From assembly GCA_949358305.1 (NCBI GenBank), contig OX442317.1:14636491-14700490 (forward strand): a stretch of 64,000 nucleotides of DNA, written 5' to 3'. The notes below the pieces were generated by a model. That model worked only from the letters and a program-made list of their open reading frames with translations, made no database searches and had not been told where the DNA came from. This DNA is from Strigamia acuminata (Eukaryota > Arthropoda > Chilopoda > Geophilomorpha > Linotaeniidae). The position numbers were made by a program, and so were the translations under genes. Shown here piece by piece: positions 21,561-34,239 of the stretch. Numbering within the stretch: the first letter of the stretch is position 1; each line of letters opens with the position of its first letter.

Positions 21561-24500
21561 CTAATTCACGAGGAATGAAAAAATGCAGTGACTCGAATCC
21601 AAATATTCGACCTGCAGATGAATTTCAAGTATTCAAACCCACTATACGATCACGGCCTCAATTCCGTGCTTCCGGAGAGCTTCCGTGAAAGCAATTGGAA
21701 ACAATCTTGTTGCACCTGTTGACCAGGGTTCGAGTTCATGCCAATTTTTTGTCTTTTCCGGTGAATATCTACTAAGGGTGTTATTTCCTCTCAAATGACT
21801 ATGTGACTCTCTCTCTCTTATCTGACCATACAAAATGTCTATTGGAAAATTGGAAAGTTAGTCATAAGTACTATAGCAAGTCTCCTTATGTTAACCAAAT
21901 TTCCCTCTTTGTATTATTGATTGATTCCTTGTGAATCTTTCAAACTACTGTATGATTGTATTTTTTAGGCTCTTCTCTCAATTCACTCTACCCAATGTCC
22001 TATAAAGGTTGACTTTCCCCTCCTCTCAGGAGGTCTTCCCGGCAAACAGAAAAGGAAGTGAAGAAACCTGAATCTCAAACAATCTGTATGTTATGACATC
22101 AGCTGAGTTAAAAAAAAGGAAACTGATTTACCTAATTCTTAATTAACACCTATATCAGCCTTTGTGAAGTTACAAAGAAAATGGACAATTAACCACCTTT
22201 TTTAGATCGCTTCGACTTTGCGAAGTTAATAGGGTGTTACTGAACAGAAAACGCGCAGATTTCTGCACTCTAATCATTCTTCAAGAAAGTGAAGGATTAA
22301 AAGTCACGGAAAAGATTCTCCTGTTCTTTGTATCTGGACAGCTATTATTTGAGACCTGTACACTGTTTTATCATGACAGATAGTCAAACAAAACCGTCTG
22401 TGTTTCAACCGTCTGCGAATTGAACATGAAATCTCACAATTATCCTTGTGATAACTGAGAAGATTTCCTAAGTGTCAAACCTACAATTGATGATTGCATC
22501 AGTGAAGTTGATCAGCAACAGAGCAGTTGTTTTTCTGACAAAGAGCCTGCCATTGTCCGTGGTAAGAGGTGAAATAGATGCAATTCTAACTTAACTCAAG
22601 ACTATTGAAGTTAACTGCATGTTATTTTCTTATTCAAGTTATTGAGTGTTATGGGTAGACATTATTTGACTGTAAGAGTTAAGTGTTTAGTTTATTGAAA
22701 AGATGTCGACAAATGGGATTACTTTGAACGAGATCCCCATTATCCTGGAAAGCAGAATTCATTCGACCAAGATCGACCTCATCTATATGTGGAAAATCCT
22801 AGCTTTTACCTTCCTAAGCAAAAAGACCTGGACAAGAGTATTCCTCCTCGACAATCTATCTTAAAATTGATTGTTTTTAGCCAAAGTTGACATATTCCTC
22901 CCTCAATTCAAACTAAAATGTATGAGCTGTAATATTTTGAGCAATGGTGTTATGAAACGTTGTACTCCGAATCCTAGTGTATATATTGCAAGGAAACTCA
23001 CTTAAAATTCATCTAACTTTCATCTATCATCTGAGATGGTTCTATTAATTGCTAGAATTCTAATTTTCTACTTTATGCTAAAAGACCGATTCAGAACAAA
23101 TTTTTCTCTATGAAAACCAGGTGGACCTGTCAAACTCCATTCCCCCATTTCGCCTTTTCTAGTAGCGCTCCTAAGAGAAACTGGCTCATTCAACAGAAAA
23201 TAATCTTGATTAGCAAGAACAACGGATCTCCCAAGTTCAATCCTCCAGATCCCAATTTTCCAAGTTCCCAACTATCATAATCTGAGAGAGGCGAACGCAT
23301 TCGGACCTCCCGTCCTGTCTGTGATCCTTTGATACACAGCGCTTGACTGCCAAGATATATAGAAAAGTTAATTGACTATAGAAGTGGAATTAATTAGAAA
23401 CTATCTTATATCCGAGCCGAGTAGGTTCCTTTGGATATTTTAGACTGCTTAACTAAAAAAAACCGTATATTATCTGAGATTTACCAAAAAAGGAGATTAC
23501 CTATCGCCCCAACTCTCGTCCCCTAAATATTCATTCAAAAAACTTCTGCAGTATTCTGACCTAAGTTTAAAGCGTCTTGTTGGATATTATTTCTGTTTCT
23601 GATAGCACAATCCATTACTTTCTGAAAAGTAGTTGTGAAATCAACGGATTTTCTGCTGTCCTCTATGGCTGCCAATGCTTTTGCCCTTAGAGTAAAATCC
23701 GTTCAAACATCTATGTAGTGTTGGCTTGTAGAAGCAACTAGTAGTTAGAAGATTAAGAACTAGCAATCATCCTTGTAAGTGTAGCTTATGAAAGAGAGTA
23801 TTTAGTATTTTAAGTATGAAGACTTGTATGTGTTTGCTGATATAGCTCTTTGTACCTGACCTATAGATACTAGCTATCTGTCAACCTTTGCAACCCAAAT
23901 GCAATTGGTACATGATTCGAGCACTCAATTGTCATCCACCATTCTGCTTGTCTCAAAAACATGAGCGTTGTCTAAACATCACAAGATAAGTTTAATGAAG
24001 TGATGGGATTACTAATCTAATGATAGAGCAAAACCAATTGGAGGAACATCACGAAAAAGCTAAGATGGGAGATTATCTATTCTATATGTGTGTGTGTGTG
24101 ACTGAGCACCTGTTATGTATCTTTTCCTATTGAGCGAGTAACTATGGATAACTGAAGAACACTTCCTTTCAGGAACGTGAACTTCCTGAGTTGGACTATC
24201 TTTTTCAACTCTAAAAGTTGATCAAAAAAAATTCTTTATGTGTAGCAATTTTCTGTAGAGAGAGTCACGATAGTGCATGCTTCTTTGTTTCAAAAACTAC
24301 TCATCTTGTTGTTTTTTCTCAAACATGTGCTTTTTTAACTTAATCACTGAAATTAACCTCTTGTTAAATTTCCTTTTGAAAAAGCTCTTGCCTCTGAATG
24401 GATTCCTTCAAGAAAGTGAATCTTCTTCTTCTATTTTCTACAGCTAAATGGAATTCGATATTCCCTAAAAAGACTAAGTTCTTTTTCTCTATTCTGTAGA

Positions 24501-25981
24501 AGGTGGGTGTATATGCAGCTGGTTAAACAGGATAACCGTGCACTTCTCTTACTTCCCTCAAATGGAAGCTGTAGCATTTAATTATTTTCTGAAAAACAAT
24601 TAACTGACTGGGATGTGAACTGTCCTCTATAACTGGGTGATTGGCCGACTGACAGATCAAAGTCGGGAAAAATCTAATATAATCTCGGAATCGTTCACGA
24701 AAGCGCTCAGATTATAAAGAAAATTCTGTTAATTCTTTAATTAACCCCATCCTTTCTTGACGGAACGAATTGACTAACTCTTTAATAAATCTAAATCGAA
24801 GGTAAGAAAACTTTTCGAGACGAATGACGTATCAAATTCCAAACAAACTCGACTAAACGAACGGGTAGCTAATCCTCCGGATAATCTTGAAGCAAAGAAT
24901 TATGTCCTTAATCATCTTAAAGTCAACTAAATTAAAGTGTCGTCTGCATTCCTCGAATAATTGCGTCCAAAAATCAAGAAACCTCGCATAAAAAGAAACC
25001 GAAATATCGTCGAATCGTAAAATCGAATTGAACTAACCACGAGAATCGATGACTTGTTACGAGTTAACACTCCTTCTCAAAAGAATATCTCGAGTAAACA
25101 AAACCTCCATGCTTTTTCTAGCAAGAAACGATCTATTTATTCTCTAAACTCGATCCTCACTTTCTAACTATTCATTGATTTCCTTAAGCTGAAATCCTCT
25201 TGGTGTATCACTATTCAAGCAATAGTCTTAGATACAGCCAGTTAAAATTCAAAAAGAATTTCCTTCTCTTTCGATCACGGGGAGCTGATCGATTAAAACT
25301 CGTATACTTCATTAAAACTCTCTTAAGTTTTCTTGATGTGCCCCGTAAATTAATTCGTTATTTTCTAAAAAAAATAAGAATAATTTTCCTCGATGTTAAA
25401 AGAATATGGAATTCCGAAACTCGAAACCAAAACACGAAATCCTAAACTCAACTCGATCTATTCAAGGCCGCTGTTGACCCTTGCATTAAGAAAAGAATTC
25501 CTCGAATAATACTGGCGACCCAATCCATTAATAGCAGCGGTTCTTCCTCCAAAGCCCCATTCAATTTAAGAAACTAATCCCCACGATAACTTCTCCTTAC
25601 GACTTCGCACTGAATCTTATTTTGCAAAATCAAAAAAAACCCTTTTTTACAAAGCGACTTGCGATCCATTCTCTCTCTGCAACTACCGGGGGGTAGAGAA
25701 AGCCACACTTAGCCTAACTTAAAGCTATCTTAAAGCAAAAACCAAATCATGACAAACTCTGTTAAATTTCTCAAACTTAAACGAAAACTCTTTATGCTAA
25801 AAAACATGCTAAAAGTTGTTCACCAACCTTGTATTCATTCAGTGAATCCATCTCTCGTAACCGGTGGTTGAATCCAAAAACTTACAGACTAACAAAAAAT
25901 CAAAAACTTAAAACTATTGCATAACTGAACACAAAATTCAATATAACACAAAAACAAGTCAAAAAGTCTTGATCTTCTCAA
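21561..25981. other. Element 2 interior, long stretch without a recognisable gene
   Basis: Collinear with 10847-15268 of element 1, with scattered substitutions and 1-4 bp indels. Short frames at 23068-23271 (minus) and 25200-25445 (plus) are interrupted or displaced in element 1, so I do not call them genes. Confidence 0.75.
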
Positions 25982-26368
25982 TTAAGTCTCTTTGTAATGG
26001 ATTCTCATCTCGATGCTCGCTTCGTCGTCGGCTCCGTCTTGAACTGAGCTCTTTTCGCGTTGTCCCGACGTTCCAACACCATATCCGTATCTCCATTGCG
26101 TTGTGTCTTCGTATGTGGCCCCCTTTGCTGTAAACTTCTTAACGGTACATTCGAATGTTAGTTTAATCTTCAGGCCTAACGTCTTCCGATTAAGAGCGGC
26201 TATTTTCCACTTCACGAGGCGTGCAGCATGCTCAATCTTCAGCGCCTTTTCTCGATTAATTCTCTCATATTTTCTACGTCTTACCGCCAGCTTCTCAGCA
26301 TTGCTCTCTTGGCGAACAGTCGTCTTTGTTTCCACTTGAAACAATTCCTTTTGCTGTACGTCCGCCAT
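25982..26368 (-). CDS. Small basic, helix-rich ORF of family 1, copy in element 2 (128 aa)
   Basis: Same protein as in element 1 from MADVQQKELF to HYKET, with one residue difference (K for R in VETKTTV). The Ala-Asp codons of the QDGADDEAS stretch differ only synonymously (GCAGAT versus GCCGAC). The frame is also open upstream to an ATG at 26575 inside the LTR, giving 197 residues. That extension depends on one extra base in the primer-binding site and is absent from element 1. I therefore choose the internal ATG, which has the better context (GGAAATGGCGG). Function unknown. Confidence 0.45.
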   Translation of the reverse strand: MADVQQKELFQVETKTTVRQESNAEKLAVRRRKYERINREKALKIEHAARLVKWKIAALNRKTLGLKIKLTFECTVKKFTAKGATYEDTTQWRYGYGVGTSGQREKSSVQDGADDEASIEMRIHYKET

Positions 26369-26423
26369 TTCCATTTTCGAATCGTCTCCATTCGAATTAG
26401 GCCCACACTTCCCTGGCTCGCAT

Positions 26424-26440
26424 CCTGGTCCACGGCACCA
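26424..26440 (-). promoter_or_regulatory. Primer-binding site of element 2, with one inserted base
   Basis: In element sense TGGTGCCGTGGACCAGG, one G longer than in element 1 (TGGTGCCGTGACCAGG). The first 10 nt still pair with a tRNA-His 3' end. The extra base shortens the expected pairing and links the leader frame to the 128-aa ORF. It may have arisen during or after the last replication cycle. Confidence 0.65.
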
Positions 26441-26441
26441 C

Positions 26442-28344
26442 TTTTTCGTATCGCCTGTCGATTCCGACGCCAGCGATCCGAAGATAGGATTCGGGCACGG
26501 AGCATTTATTTGCCTTGTGCAAATCGCCCGATCTGAGTCGCATCGACTCTCGTCGTTATGCCTGGTCTTCAGCATTTTTTGTTGTTTTGCAAGGAGATAT
26601 GGAGAGAGAGAGGAGTTGACTATTCAACTTGATATTTTATTCGCAAGTGAGGAATTTAATCCTTTTAACAATGAGACGAAACGTGACACGAGATTGACAA
26701 CAATTAAATATCAAGTGTCACAAAACAAGGGTTATGATTTTAAGCCTAACATTGCATAAATGTCTTAATTATACATTAGAAACTTCATTTATAGAAGGCA
26801 TGAAGTTTCCCAATTAAATGTAACATGGGGGAAAATTGTCAGGCGCTTTTCTGGCCTAAAATCATCACTTTAACACAAGTCTACAATTTAACATTGAAAA
26901 TGATCGAATACAACTAATCAAACTTAATTAACTTTCTCAGATCACGTAAAGAGTAGCAATCCGAGAGAAAAACATGTTTTAAACTAACAAATAACAACTT
27001 GAGTTGTATAAACATTGATAAAAATACAACTCCTCCGTGTATGACGTCATTTGCGAGTATGAATGTTCCATCGCGTCTTGTCATCCCTCGCAAATCGTCT
27101 ACTCTCACATCGAAATTAAATCAGGAGTGAAAGTGAACAAATTAATTAAACTAATTCCTCTAATTGTACAATCAAACCTAATTTCTATTTATTTCAACAG
27201 ATAATCGAGGAAAACTTCAACCGCACGCTTCATCCGGGTCTCTACTACTGAAAATGGCCGACCTAATGCAACGCCGTCGCTCACGATCGCCTTTTGCTGC
27301 GGATTACTTCTCTCCCGCGATCCCATGAATTACCGCTCAGGTAAGTAAGCACATATGTATTTCCTTCCAACATATTGCTTGTGTCTTTGAGCTTGAACGA
27401 GCGTTTCTTTTGGCCATTTCAGCGTCCATCACCCGAACCAAGCCGTACGATTTCCCGCCTCCTCGACTTTACAACCGCGTGAGATGTTATTCAGCGATAT
27501 AACTATAAGGTAAATAAATATTTGAATCAATAACAAGTGTAAATAAAACTTAATATCTATTTACAGCCTCGTGCAACTCCCGAACCGAATTGCATCCGGA
27601 TTCAGCCAAACTTAAGGTAAATAATTTCACGAGTATAAAGTCAAACATAAATTTAACAAGTAACGCAATTATATCTAACTTATACATTCTTCATTTACAG
27701 TCATTCCCTCATATGAAGCAGGCCGGTGACTCCTGCCTCATTCATCCGGATTTCGTAAGATTAAGGTGAGCAAATAATCGGTTATAAATTAAAACATAAC
27801 TTAACATTTCATGTAAACATATTTAACCAAACCAAACATCCGTTTTAATTTAAACCTTCTCTCATTTACAGTTATTCCCACATATGAGGCAGATTTGTGA
27901 CTTCTACCCCACTCCAGCGAACCGTCTTAATTTATCCGTAAGAAAATAAATCAACGCAAATGAAACACTGTAACCCTCGATTATAATTAACCCGTATTTT
28001 CCTTTCAGACATACTCGACTCCCGAGCTTGTATCATGACCCGGGGAGTTCTTCACATTCAGATAAGTTATAGCAATTAATTTCCGATATGAACAATTATT
28101 TAAAAGCTCGAACTCCTTTTCAGAATCTTCTAGAACTTCAATTTGATCGACAACCCGAGATTATGCCTATTCGACTTCAACTAAGTGACAACTGATTGTC
28201 TTCTGAAAGGTAAATAAATTTAGCTAATTTATTTCTTTCTTTCTTTCTTTTTTAGTGAAAAGTTCGGACTTATTTCAACTTTCACCATCTTTTCTTTCCT
28301 TTATATTTTGAGAAGCATTTCCTGTTTCGAACTGATTCGCAACA
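26442..28344 (-). repeat. Element 2 right LTR (5' LTR in element sense)
   Basis: Matches 18626-20528 wherever compared, including all the element-2-specific substitutions. CRE at 27042-27049. It ends CGCAACA and is followed by the GAAGC duplication. Confidence 0.93.
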
Positions 28345-30077
28345 GAAGCCTTCTACTAAGGTTTAAACACTATTTCAGAACATTCAGACACATTGGTCTT
28401 GTGGTGTTTGTGCTAAGTCAACTGTGACGTCAAATGAGATCAAAAGTTTATTCTTTCAAATTATTGCTTGGATGTTGCTAAAACTTACATTGAAGCTTTC
28501 TACTAAGGTTTAAACACTATTTCAGAACATTCAGAAACATTGGTCTTGTGATGTTTGTGCTAAGTCAACTGTGATGTCAAATGGGATCAAAAGTTTATTC
28601 TTCCAAATCATTGCTTGGATGTTGCTAAAACTTACATTGAAGCCTTCTACTAAGGTTTAAACACTATTTCAGAACATTCAGAGACATTGGTCTTGTGGTG
28701 TTTGTGCTAAGTCAACTGTGATGAGATCAAAAGTCTATTCTCCAAAATCATTGCTTGGATGTTGCTAAAACTTACATTGAAGCCTTCTACTAAGGTTTAA
28801 ACACTATTTCAGAACATTCAGACACATTGGTCTTGTTGTGTTTGTGCTAAGTCAACTGTGACGTCAAATAAGATCAAAAGTTTATTCTTTCAAATCATTG
28901 CTTGGATGTTGCTAAAACTTACATTAAAGCTTTCTACTAAGGTTTAAACACTATTTCAGAACATTCAGAGACATTGGTCTTGTGATGTTTGTGCTAAGTC
29001 AACTGTGATGTCAAATGGGATCAAAAGTTTATTCTTCTAAATCATTGCTTGGATGTTGCTAAAACTTACATTGAAGCCTTCTACTAAGGTTTAAACACTA
29101 TTTCAGAACATTCAGAGACATTGGTCTTGTGATGTTTGTGCTAAGTCAACTGTGATGTCAAATGAGATCAAAAGTTTATTCTTTCAAATCATTGCTTGGA
29201 TGTTGCTAAAACTTACATTAAAGCTTTCTACTAAAGTTTAAACACTATTTCAGAACATTCAGAGACATTGGTCTTGTGGTGTTTGTGCTGTCAACTGTGA
29301 TGAGATCAAAAGTCTATTCTCCCAAATCATTGCTTAGATGTTGCTAAAACTTACATTGAAGCCTTCTACTAAGGTTTAAACACTATTTCAGAACATTCAG
29401 AGACATTGGTTTGTGGTGTTTGTGCTAAGTCAACTGTGATGTCAAATGAGATCAAAAGTTTATTCTTTCAAATTATTGCTTGGATGTTGCTAAAACTAAC
29501 ATTGAAGCCTTCTACTAAGGTTTAAACACTATTTCAGAACATTCAGAGACATTGGTCTTGTGGTGTTTGTGCTAAGTCAACTGTGATGAGATCAAAAGTC
29601 TATTTTCCCAAATCATTTCTTGGATGTTGCTAAAACTTACATTAAAGCTTTCTACTAAGGTTTAAACACTATTTCAGAACATTCAGAGACATTGGTCTTG
29701 TGATGTTTGTGCTAAGTCAACTGTGATGAGATCAACAGTCTATTCTCCCAAATCATTGCTTGGATGTTGCTAAAACTTACATTAAAGCTTTCTACTAAGG
29801 TTTAAACACTATTTCAAAACATTCAGAGACATTGGTCTTGTGATGTTTGTGCTAAGTCAACTGTGATGAGATCAAAAGTCTATTCTCCCAAATCATTGCT
29901 TGGATGTTGCTAAAACTTACATTGAAACCTTCTACTAAGGTTTAAACACTATTTCAGAACATTCAGAGACATTGGTTTGTGGTGTTTGTGCTAAGTCAAC
30001 TGTGATGTCAAATGAGATCAAAAATTTATTCTTTCAAATTATTGCTTGGATGTTGCTAACACTTACATTGAAGCCTT
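28345..30077 (+). repeat. Satellite array, segment 3 (about 12 monomers, variant HOR block)
   Basis: Continues the unit begun at 18583 but with a different order of variants: TTGTTGTG, CTTCTAAATC, ACTAAAGTTT, GTGCTGTCAAC (a 4-bp loss at 29285), TTGCTTAGATG, GATCAACAGTC. The same series recurs at about 43320-45046. With segment 4 up to 40241 and insertions removed, this variant block is 3300 bp long. Confidence 0.95.
30074..30077. repeat. Target site duplication of element 3 (CCTT)
   Basis: CCTT before TGTAGCAAAC is repeated at 38709-38712 before CTACTAAGG. A 4-bp duplication distinguishes it from the 5-bp duplications of family 1. Confidence 0.88.
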
Positions 30078-30924
30078 TGTAGCAAACAACCTTGGATCTC
30101 ACAGGGGAGGACTGGCGAATTGGTCACCAAACTCTGGAAACCGCCCGAGACTGTATAGTGGTTGATGAAACAAGCTGAAATCCTTTCTCTGAGCCCAAGC
30201 CTAACTTGAAGAAGGATTAGGCCTGACTGCATGAAACTAGGCCTAACTGCATTTAGATGAAGTGATTGGCAAAACCTCTTTAGCTGCTGGGTAGAAATTC
30301 TGTGCTCCCAGGGAGGAGGAGAGCAGGCAAAGCTCTCTACTCACAAGTGCTCATGTTTGTTGAAGTAAAAGAAACCCAGGAATAAATTATCCAAAGAAGG
30401 AGGAAAAACATCAACTGGCTTTTATACTTAACAACTGATAACAACTGAGTTGCTTCTTTAGCAACCTACTCTTAACAACTGGTCACCTGATTACAATAAA
30501 TGTCAGTGACCAAACAATACAGATTTGAATAATAACAATAGTGCCAACAAGGTTTCCGTATATAGACAACAGATGTCAAACTTAACATAAATAAAGGCAA
30601 AACTTAACCTAACACCTTGAAAACAGTATGACCTGTGCAAACAGCACTTCACTTAAACTTAACAGATAATTCAAAGGCTAAAACTAACATTAACTGCACT
30701 CAAAACACAATGCTGAGCCCAAACCCCAATTGCCACCAAAAGAGGGCGCAAAGTGTCACAAACCTTAACCCGTAACAACCATACAATAACAAAGGTAAAA
30801 GCTTAGATTAACAACCCTTAATATTGGTAATTTATACAAACAATAACTAGTAAATATTCCCTATGTCCAGGTCTCCTCAAAACCCCAAAAGAAATAATAA
30901 CAGGGCAACAGTGCAGCACCAAAT

Positions 30925-30940
30925 CCAAGATGGCGACCAT
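30925..30940. promoter_or_regulatory. YY1-like motif in the family-2 LTR, left copy, site 1
   Basis: CCAAGATGGCGACCAT closely matches the YY1 consensus CAAGATGGCGGC. YY1 sites are common in animal promoters and transposon leaders. The second LTR has it at 37977-37992. Binding is inferred from the motif alone. Confidence 0.45.
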
Positions 30941-31293
30941 GCAACTGCTAAAATGACGTGAATGGAGCCAAACAAGGTCGCGAGCGACTCACAGGCCTTC
31001 TCAACGATGGATCTGCGTCTTAGAACGGTCAGTACAGCTTTCCCAGTGCTTGGGCATTGAAACCCGACCAATTCAACTCATTTGCAGGACCCACACGACC
31101 ACGAGAGGCGTCGCAAGGCGTACGCTCACGCCCGACGCTCGCAAACGCTCACAAACGATGTCCAACGCCCATCCAGCGACCCAAGACACCTGTGGACTAC
31201 CTTAAACACCAATACAAGTTAGTATAAATTAAATCACAAGCAAAATAAGCACCAAAAACTACAATTGTGCTTATTTCAGGTTCTTCCCATCTC

Positions 31294-31359
31294 CCAGTTC
31301 ACTTGCGCTATGGCGGCCATCTTGCCGATGCACGCCTATCTCCTTCGCAAGTGAACTGG
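31294..31359. promoter_or_regulatory. 14-bp inverted repeat enclosing a YY1-like motif, left LTR
   Basis: CCAGTTCACTTGCG (31294-31307) is perfectly complementary to CGCAAGTGAACTGG (31346-31359). The 38-nt loop contains ATGGCGGCCATCTTG (31310-31324). Its reverse complement CAAGATGGCCGCCAT differs at only two of 15 positions from the site at 30926-30940 (CAAGATGGCGACCAT), so the LTR holds an inverted pair of one motif. The family-1 LTR has a shorter inverted repeat with the same TTGCG/CGCAA core. Confidence 0.6.
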
Positions 31360-31656
31360 AAACAGGAGAGAACTTACAAATACTAGAAATAACTCAGAAA
31401 CGTGAAAAAGACACATAAATTAATTACAAAAGACTAAAAACACAACTTTCAAACATTCCAGGTGTGGCAGGCGAAGTGACAACCCTCTTGAACTACCAGG
31501 ATCGTGACAACAAAGCGGCAAACCAACTGGGCATGTCAGATATGTGTTAAAAATCTATCTAAACTTGACAACAAAATTAAAAAGCCTTTTCTTTCTTTCA
31601 GAAGATGAACAACGTGAAATCTCCAGATCCTTTTTGTTGCGTTCTTGCTCGCAACA

Positions 31657-31695
31657 TCGCTGCCGGCCAAAAAAGAAGAGAGCAGCCGCCCTGAA
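31657..31695 (-). promoter_or_regulatory. Polypurine-tract-like region of element 3, conserved with family 1
   Basis: The plus strand reads TCGCTGCCGGCC, then an A/G-rich run to GAGCAGC. Family 1 has GCGCTCCCGCCG, then an A-rich run to GGAACAGC, in the same place. In element sense this lies directly before the 3' LTR. Conservation between otherwise unrelated interiors suggests a replication function. Confidence 0.45.
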
Positions 31696-34041
31696 GGAAC
31701 CGCATTCATGAAGAAAAGACCGAGCATACTGACTTTCACCATGCCTATATCCCTTGGCAAGAATCCACAACGAATCATAGAACCCCTTTTCCCAAATCGA
31801 AAATATATTGACTCTTCTGTTAACAATACATTAACATGAACAGGAGCGGGTCCCCTGAAACGAGAAGATCCTAGACATACTGCAAAATAACCGGACTCTA
31901 ACCTGCAACTCGTAATACAAAGAAACGACTAACAATCACAAAAAAAAGAGCTTGTCTCTCCCATAGAGATTGACCTGCAGTCAACTTTGGGAAACTGAGA
32001 CCCCCAACCAATGGGGTCAGTCAACGACAAGACACCACTAAACCACAAATAACCTTAAAGCTAAACTAACGAACCGACTTCTCATACACTTCCTTTAAGA
32101 GGTAGTTTGAATCCTCAGACAAAATTCGCCCCTAAAGACACCGACTTACGCAAGCACCTGAGCTCAGCCATTGATCCATTCAGGAAGCCTGCCAAAGTTG
32201 ACATCAAACTGAAACGAAAATGCCGCAGAAAGCTAAAGCAGATTCCTATCTAACTAAGCAAAAACCAACCAATTCATCGTTGGGACGCCAAGCGACCAAC
32301 CTAAACAGGCGATCAACTCACGACTTGATGATAAACAACCAGCCAAGCCAGCGACCGTCCACTCAGGCGGCAACTCACTGCAAAGATAAACTCGTGCCCA
32401 ATTTCCTTTAAACTAAATATCTTCCACTAGAAAGAACTAAACTAAACTGTGTAATGAACCAAAATAACAATTGGAACCAATAATACGCAATGTCAAAGAA
32501 CACACCCCCAGTCTAACTACACCTGAAAAATCAAGAAAACTGTGCTCACTTTTTAAAAAACAGTTACCTGTTGACATTGCAGAAAACGAAACCCCTCCCT
32601 TAGTGAAATCTTCATTCAAACCTCTCTAGAACTCTCACAACGAGAAGCGGCCACTTAAATTTAAGACAAGTAACTTCAATCGTGCCCCACCCGACTAGTA
32701 GTACAAAATCTTTTCTCAATTTTTTTCCACTACAAGCAGGGCTCTGCTAAACTAACACAAGACAAGCCAAAAATTTGAATCTAAGAGCGCACAACACATA
32801 ATTCCTTTTTTTAACGAAAAACAAGGGGTATCCCCTGACACCGCGAATTATCCTCAATGCTTTCTCCTCATTCGACCTTCTCTCTGGCTAACATCTCAGC
32901 TAAACCTTCCTTCCTATCATAACCCATTTTCCTCCCGACAGAAGAAGAATGCTGCCACGGCGTTTAAACCACTAATGCCGGAGCCAGAAAAGGTCGAAAA
33001 AAAACAACATCTGTGAATTTCTTTGTGAGAGAAACCCACCTTTTAAAAGTATAAACTATGAATTAACTAACCTTTGACTAACTAAGCTTTTATCTCAGAA
33101 GACTTCCGCGAGTATCTGATACGCCACTAACCTCAACCCCATGGTCGTGTGACCGTCAGACTCGTCGCAAAAAGCTCCGAAATCAAACACTAACAAAAAA
33201 GGCTAATTACTAATTTCTACTATATCGTCGCCTCTACGTTCTCCTATTGGAAGCTAGCCCAAGGGGACTCGAAATCACGACTTACTCTTCATTTCTAACC
33301 TCTGCCCTTTTCTCTCATGAACCCCCAAAAAAAACTTGTGCACCTGTGTTCAGCCAAAAACACTTGTGCTTCTCTGCTCAAAACTTTGGGTAGGAGGGGG
33401 CGTGAAAACAAGTTGCGATCCACTCAACTTTGATCGCACATCTCCCAATGCTTGACGCATCTGACGAATTAACTGACTCAATCTCATGCATAGGCAAAAA
33501 GAAACCCGGATCCAAAGGAGGAGAAGACTTCCTTGCACAATCTAAGTACCAAGGCAAAGTTTACTGCCCATCTCGGACGAGCAATAGACAAGACCGAAAG
33601 TTGAACAGTGCTCAGAAGCTCAGGAGAACGTGAGCAACAGGAATTAAAGTATGGTGATGAAGTTCACCCTCTAAAACCGATTAGCTCCTCGTGTATTGGG
33701 TCCAATAACACGAGTGTCCACCAGAGAACCAACACGCCCAAAAAACAGTTCCGTTCCATCCCCCGCGAGACCGAAACCATGCCCCGACTGACGAGGACCC
33801 TCAAGAACTTTACCCCATGCACCTTGAGTAAGTATACGAAACTAAACCAAAAAAAACGCGTGGCTCTGCCTAAAAGAGAAAAGAATATAGAATCCCTGGC
33901 CCTTTCTCACATCAAGGTTGTTGGACTCGCACCTTGTCACTAAGGGCGAGTGTACCCTGTCCTAGAACAACCGAGAAAGTGAAAGAACTCTGCTTCTGGG
34001 CTCCTAACCTTTCACTAACCCTAATGCTTGCACAAAAGTGC
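31696..34041. other. Element 3 interior, left part, no gene recognised
   Basis: AC-rich on the plus strand, with many short frames. The longest is 33608-33943 (plus, 111 codons), which has no recognisable motif and runs antisense to the element. No retroelement protein signature on either strand. Confidence 0.65.
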
Positions 34042-34238
34042 TTGCTTAAGCCTGATAGACTAAACTATCAATCGCTTAAGAACCTCTAATTCGCTTAAGC
34101 CTGACTGACTGAACTATCATCCGCTTAAAAACCTCTTAATTGCTTAAGCCTGACGGACTTAACCATCATCCGCTTAAGACTCTCTTAATTGCTTAAGCCT
34201 GACGGACTTAACTATCATCCGCTTAAGACTCTCTAATT
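34042..34238. repeat. Tandem repeat A in element 3: four units of about 49 bp
   Basis: Units start at about 34042, 34091, 34141 and 34190: GCTTAAGCCTGACGGACTTA, ACTATCATCCGCTTAAGACT, CTCTAAT. Each unit has CTTAAGC and GCTTAAG as inverted arms and can form a hairpin. The last two units are nearly identical, so expansion is probably recent. Confidence 0.85.
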
Positions 34239-34239
34239 G

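Larger units (their letters stand above)
18626..28344 (-). mobile_element. Element 2: second family-1 LTR retroelement (LARD-like)
   Basis: 9719 bp, with 1903-bp LTRs, a 5913-bp interior and a perfect 5-bp target duplication. It has the same family, orientation and layout as element 1. Interior identity to element 1 is high, but the middle of the LTR differs strongly, so it is an independent insertion from a different source copy rather than a segmental duplicate of element 1. No pol-length frame is present. The 128-aa ORF is preserved, and an extra G in the primer-binding site fuses it to the leader frame. Confidence 0.9.
30078..31656 (-). repeat. Element 3 left LTR (3' LTR in element sense)
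   Basis: Direct repeat of 37130-38708. It is GC-richer than the satellite, with a CpG-dense segment at about 31085-31195 (for example CGTACGCTCACGCCCGACGC). It contains two YY1-like motifs in opposite orientation and a 14-bp inverted repeat. Plus-strand splice-like motifs occur here too (CATTTGCAG|GACC near 31087, GTTAGTAT near 31218, CTTATTTCAG at 31279). Confidence 0.93.

Noticed and set aside
23068-23271. 67-codon minus-strand frame in element 2
   Set aside because: The equivalent region of element 1 (about 12380-12570) contains stop codons, so it is not conserved.
7917-28344. Element 2 as a segmental duplicate of element 1
   Set aside because: The two have different target duplications at different monomer positions and different LTR middles, so they are separate insertions.
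30877-31071. 64-codon minus-strand frame in both family-2 LTRs with a hydrophobic C-terminus
   Set aside because: The two LTRs are identical, so there is no independent conservation, and no family is recognised.
33608-33943. 111-codon plus-strand frame in element 3
   Set aside because: Antisense to the element, no motif, single copy in the window.
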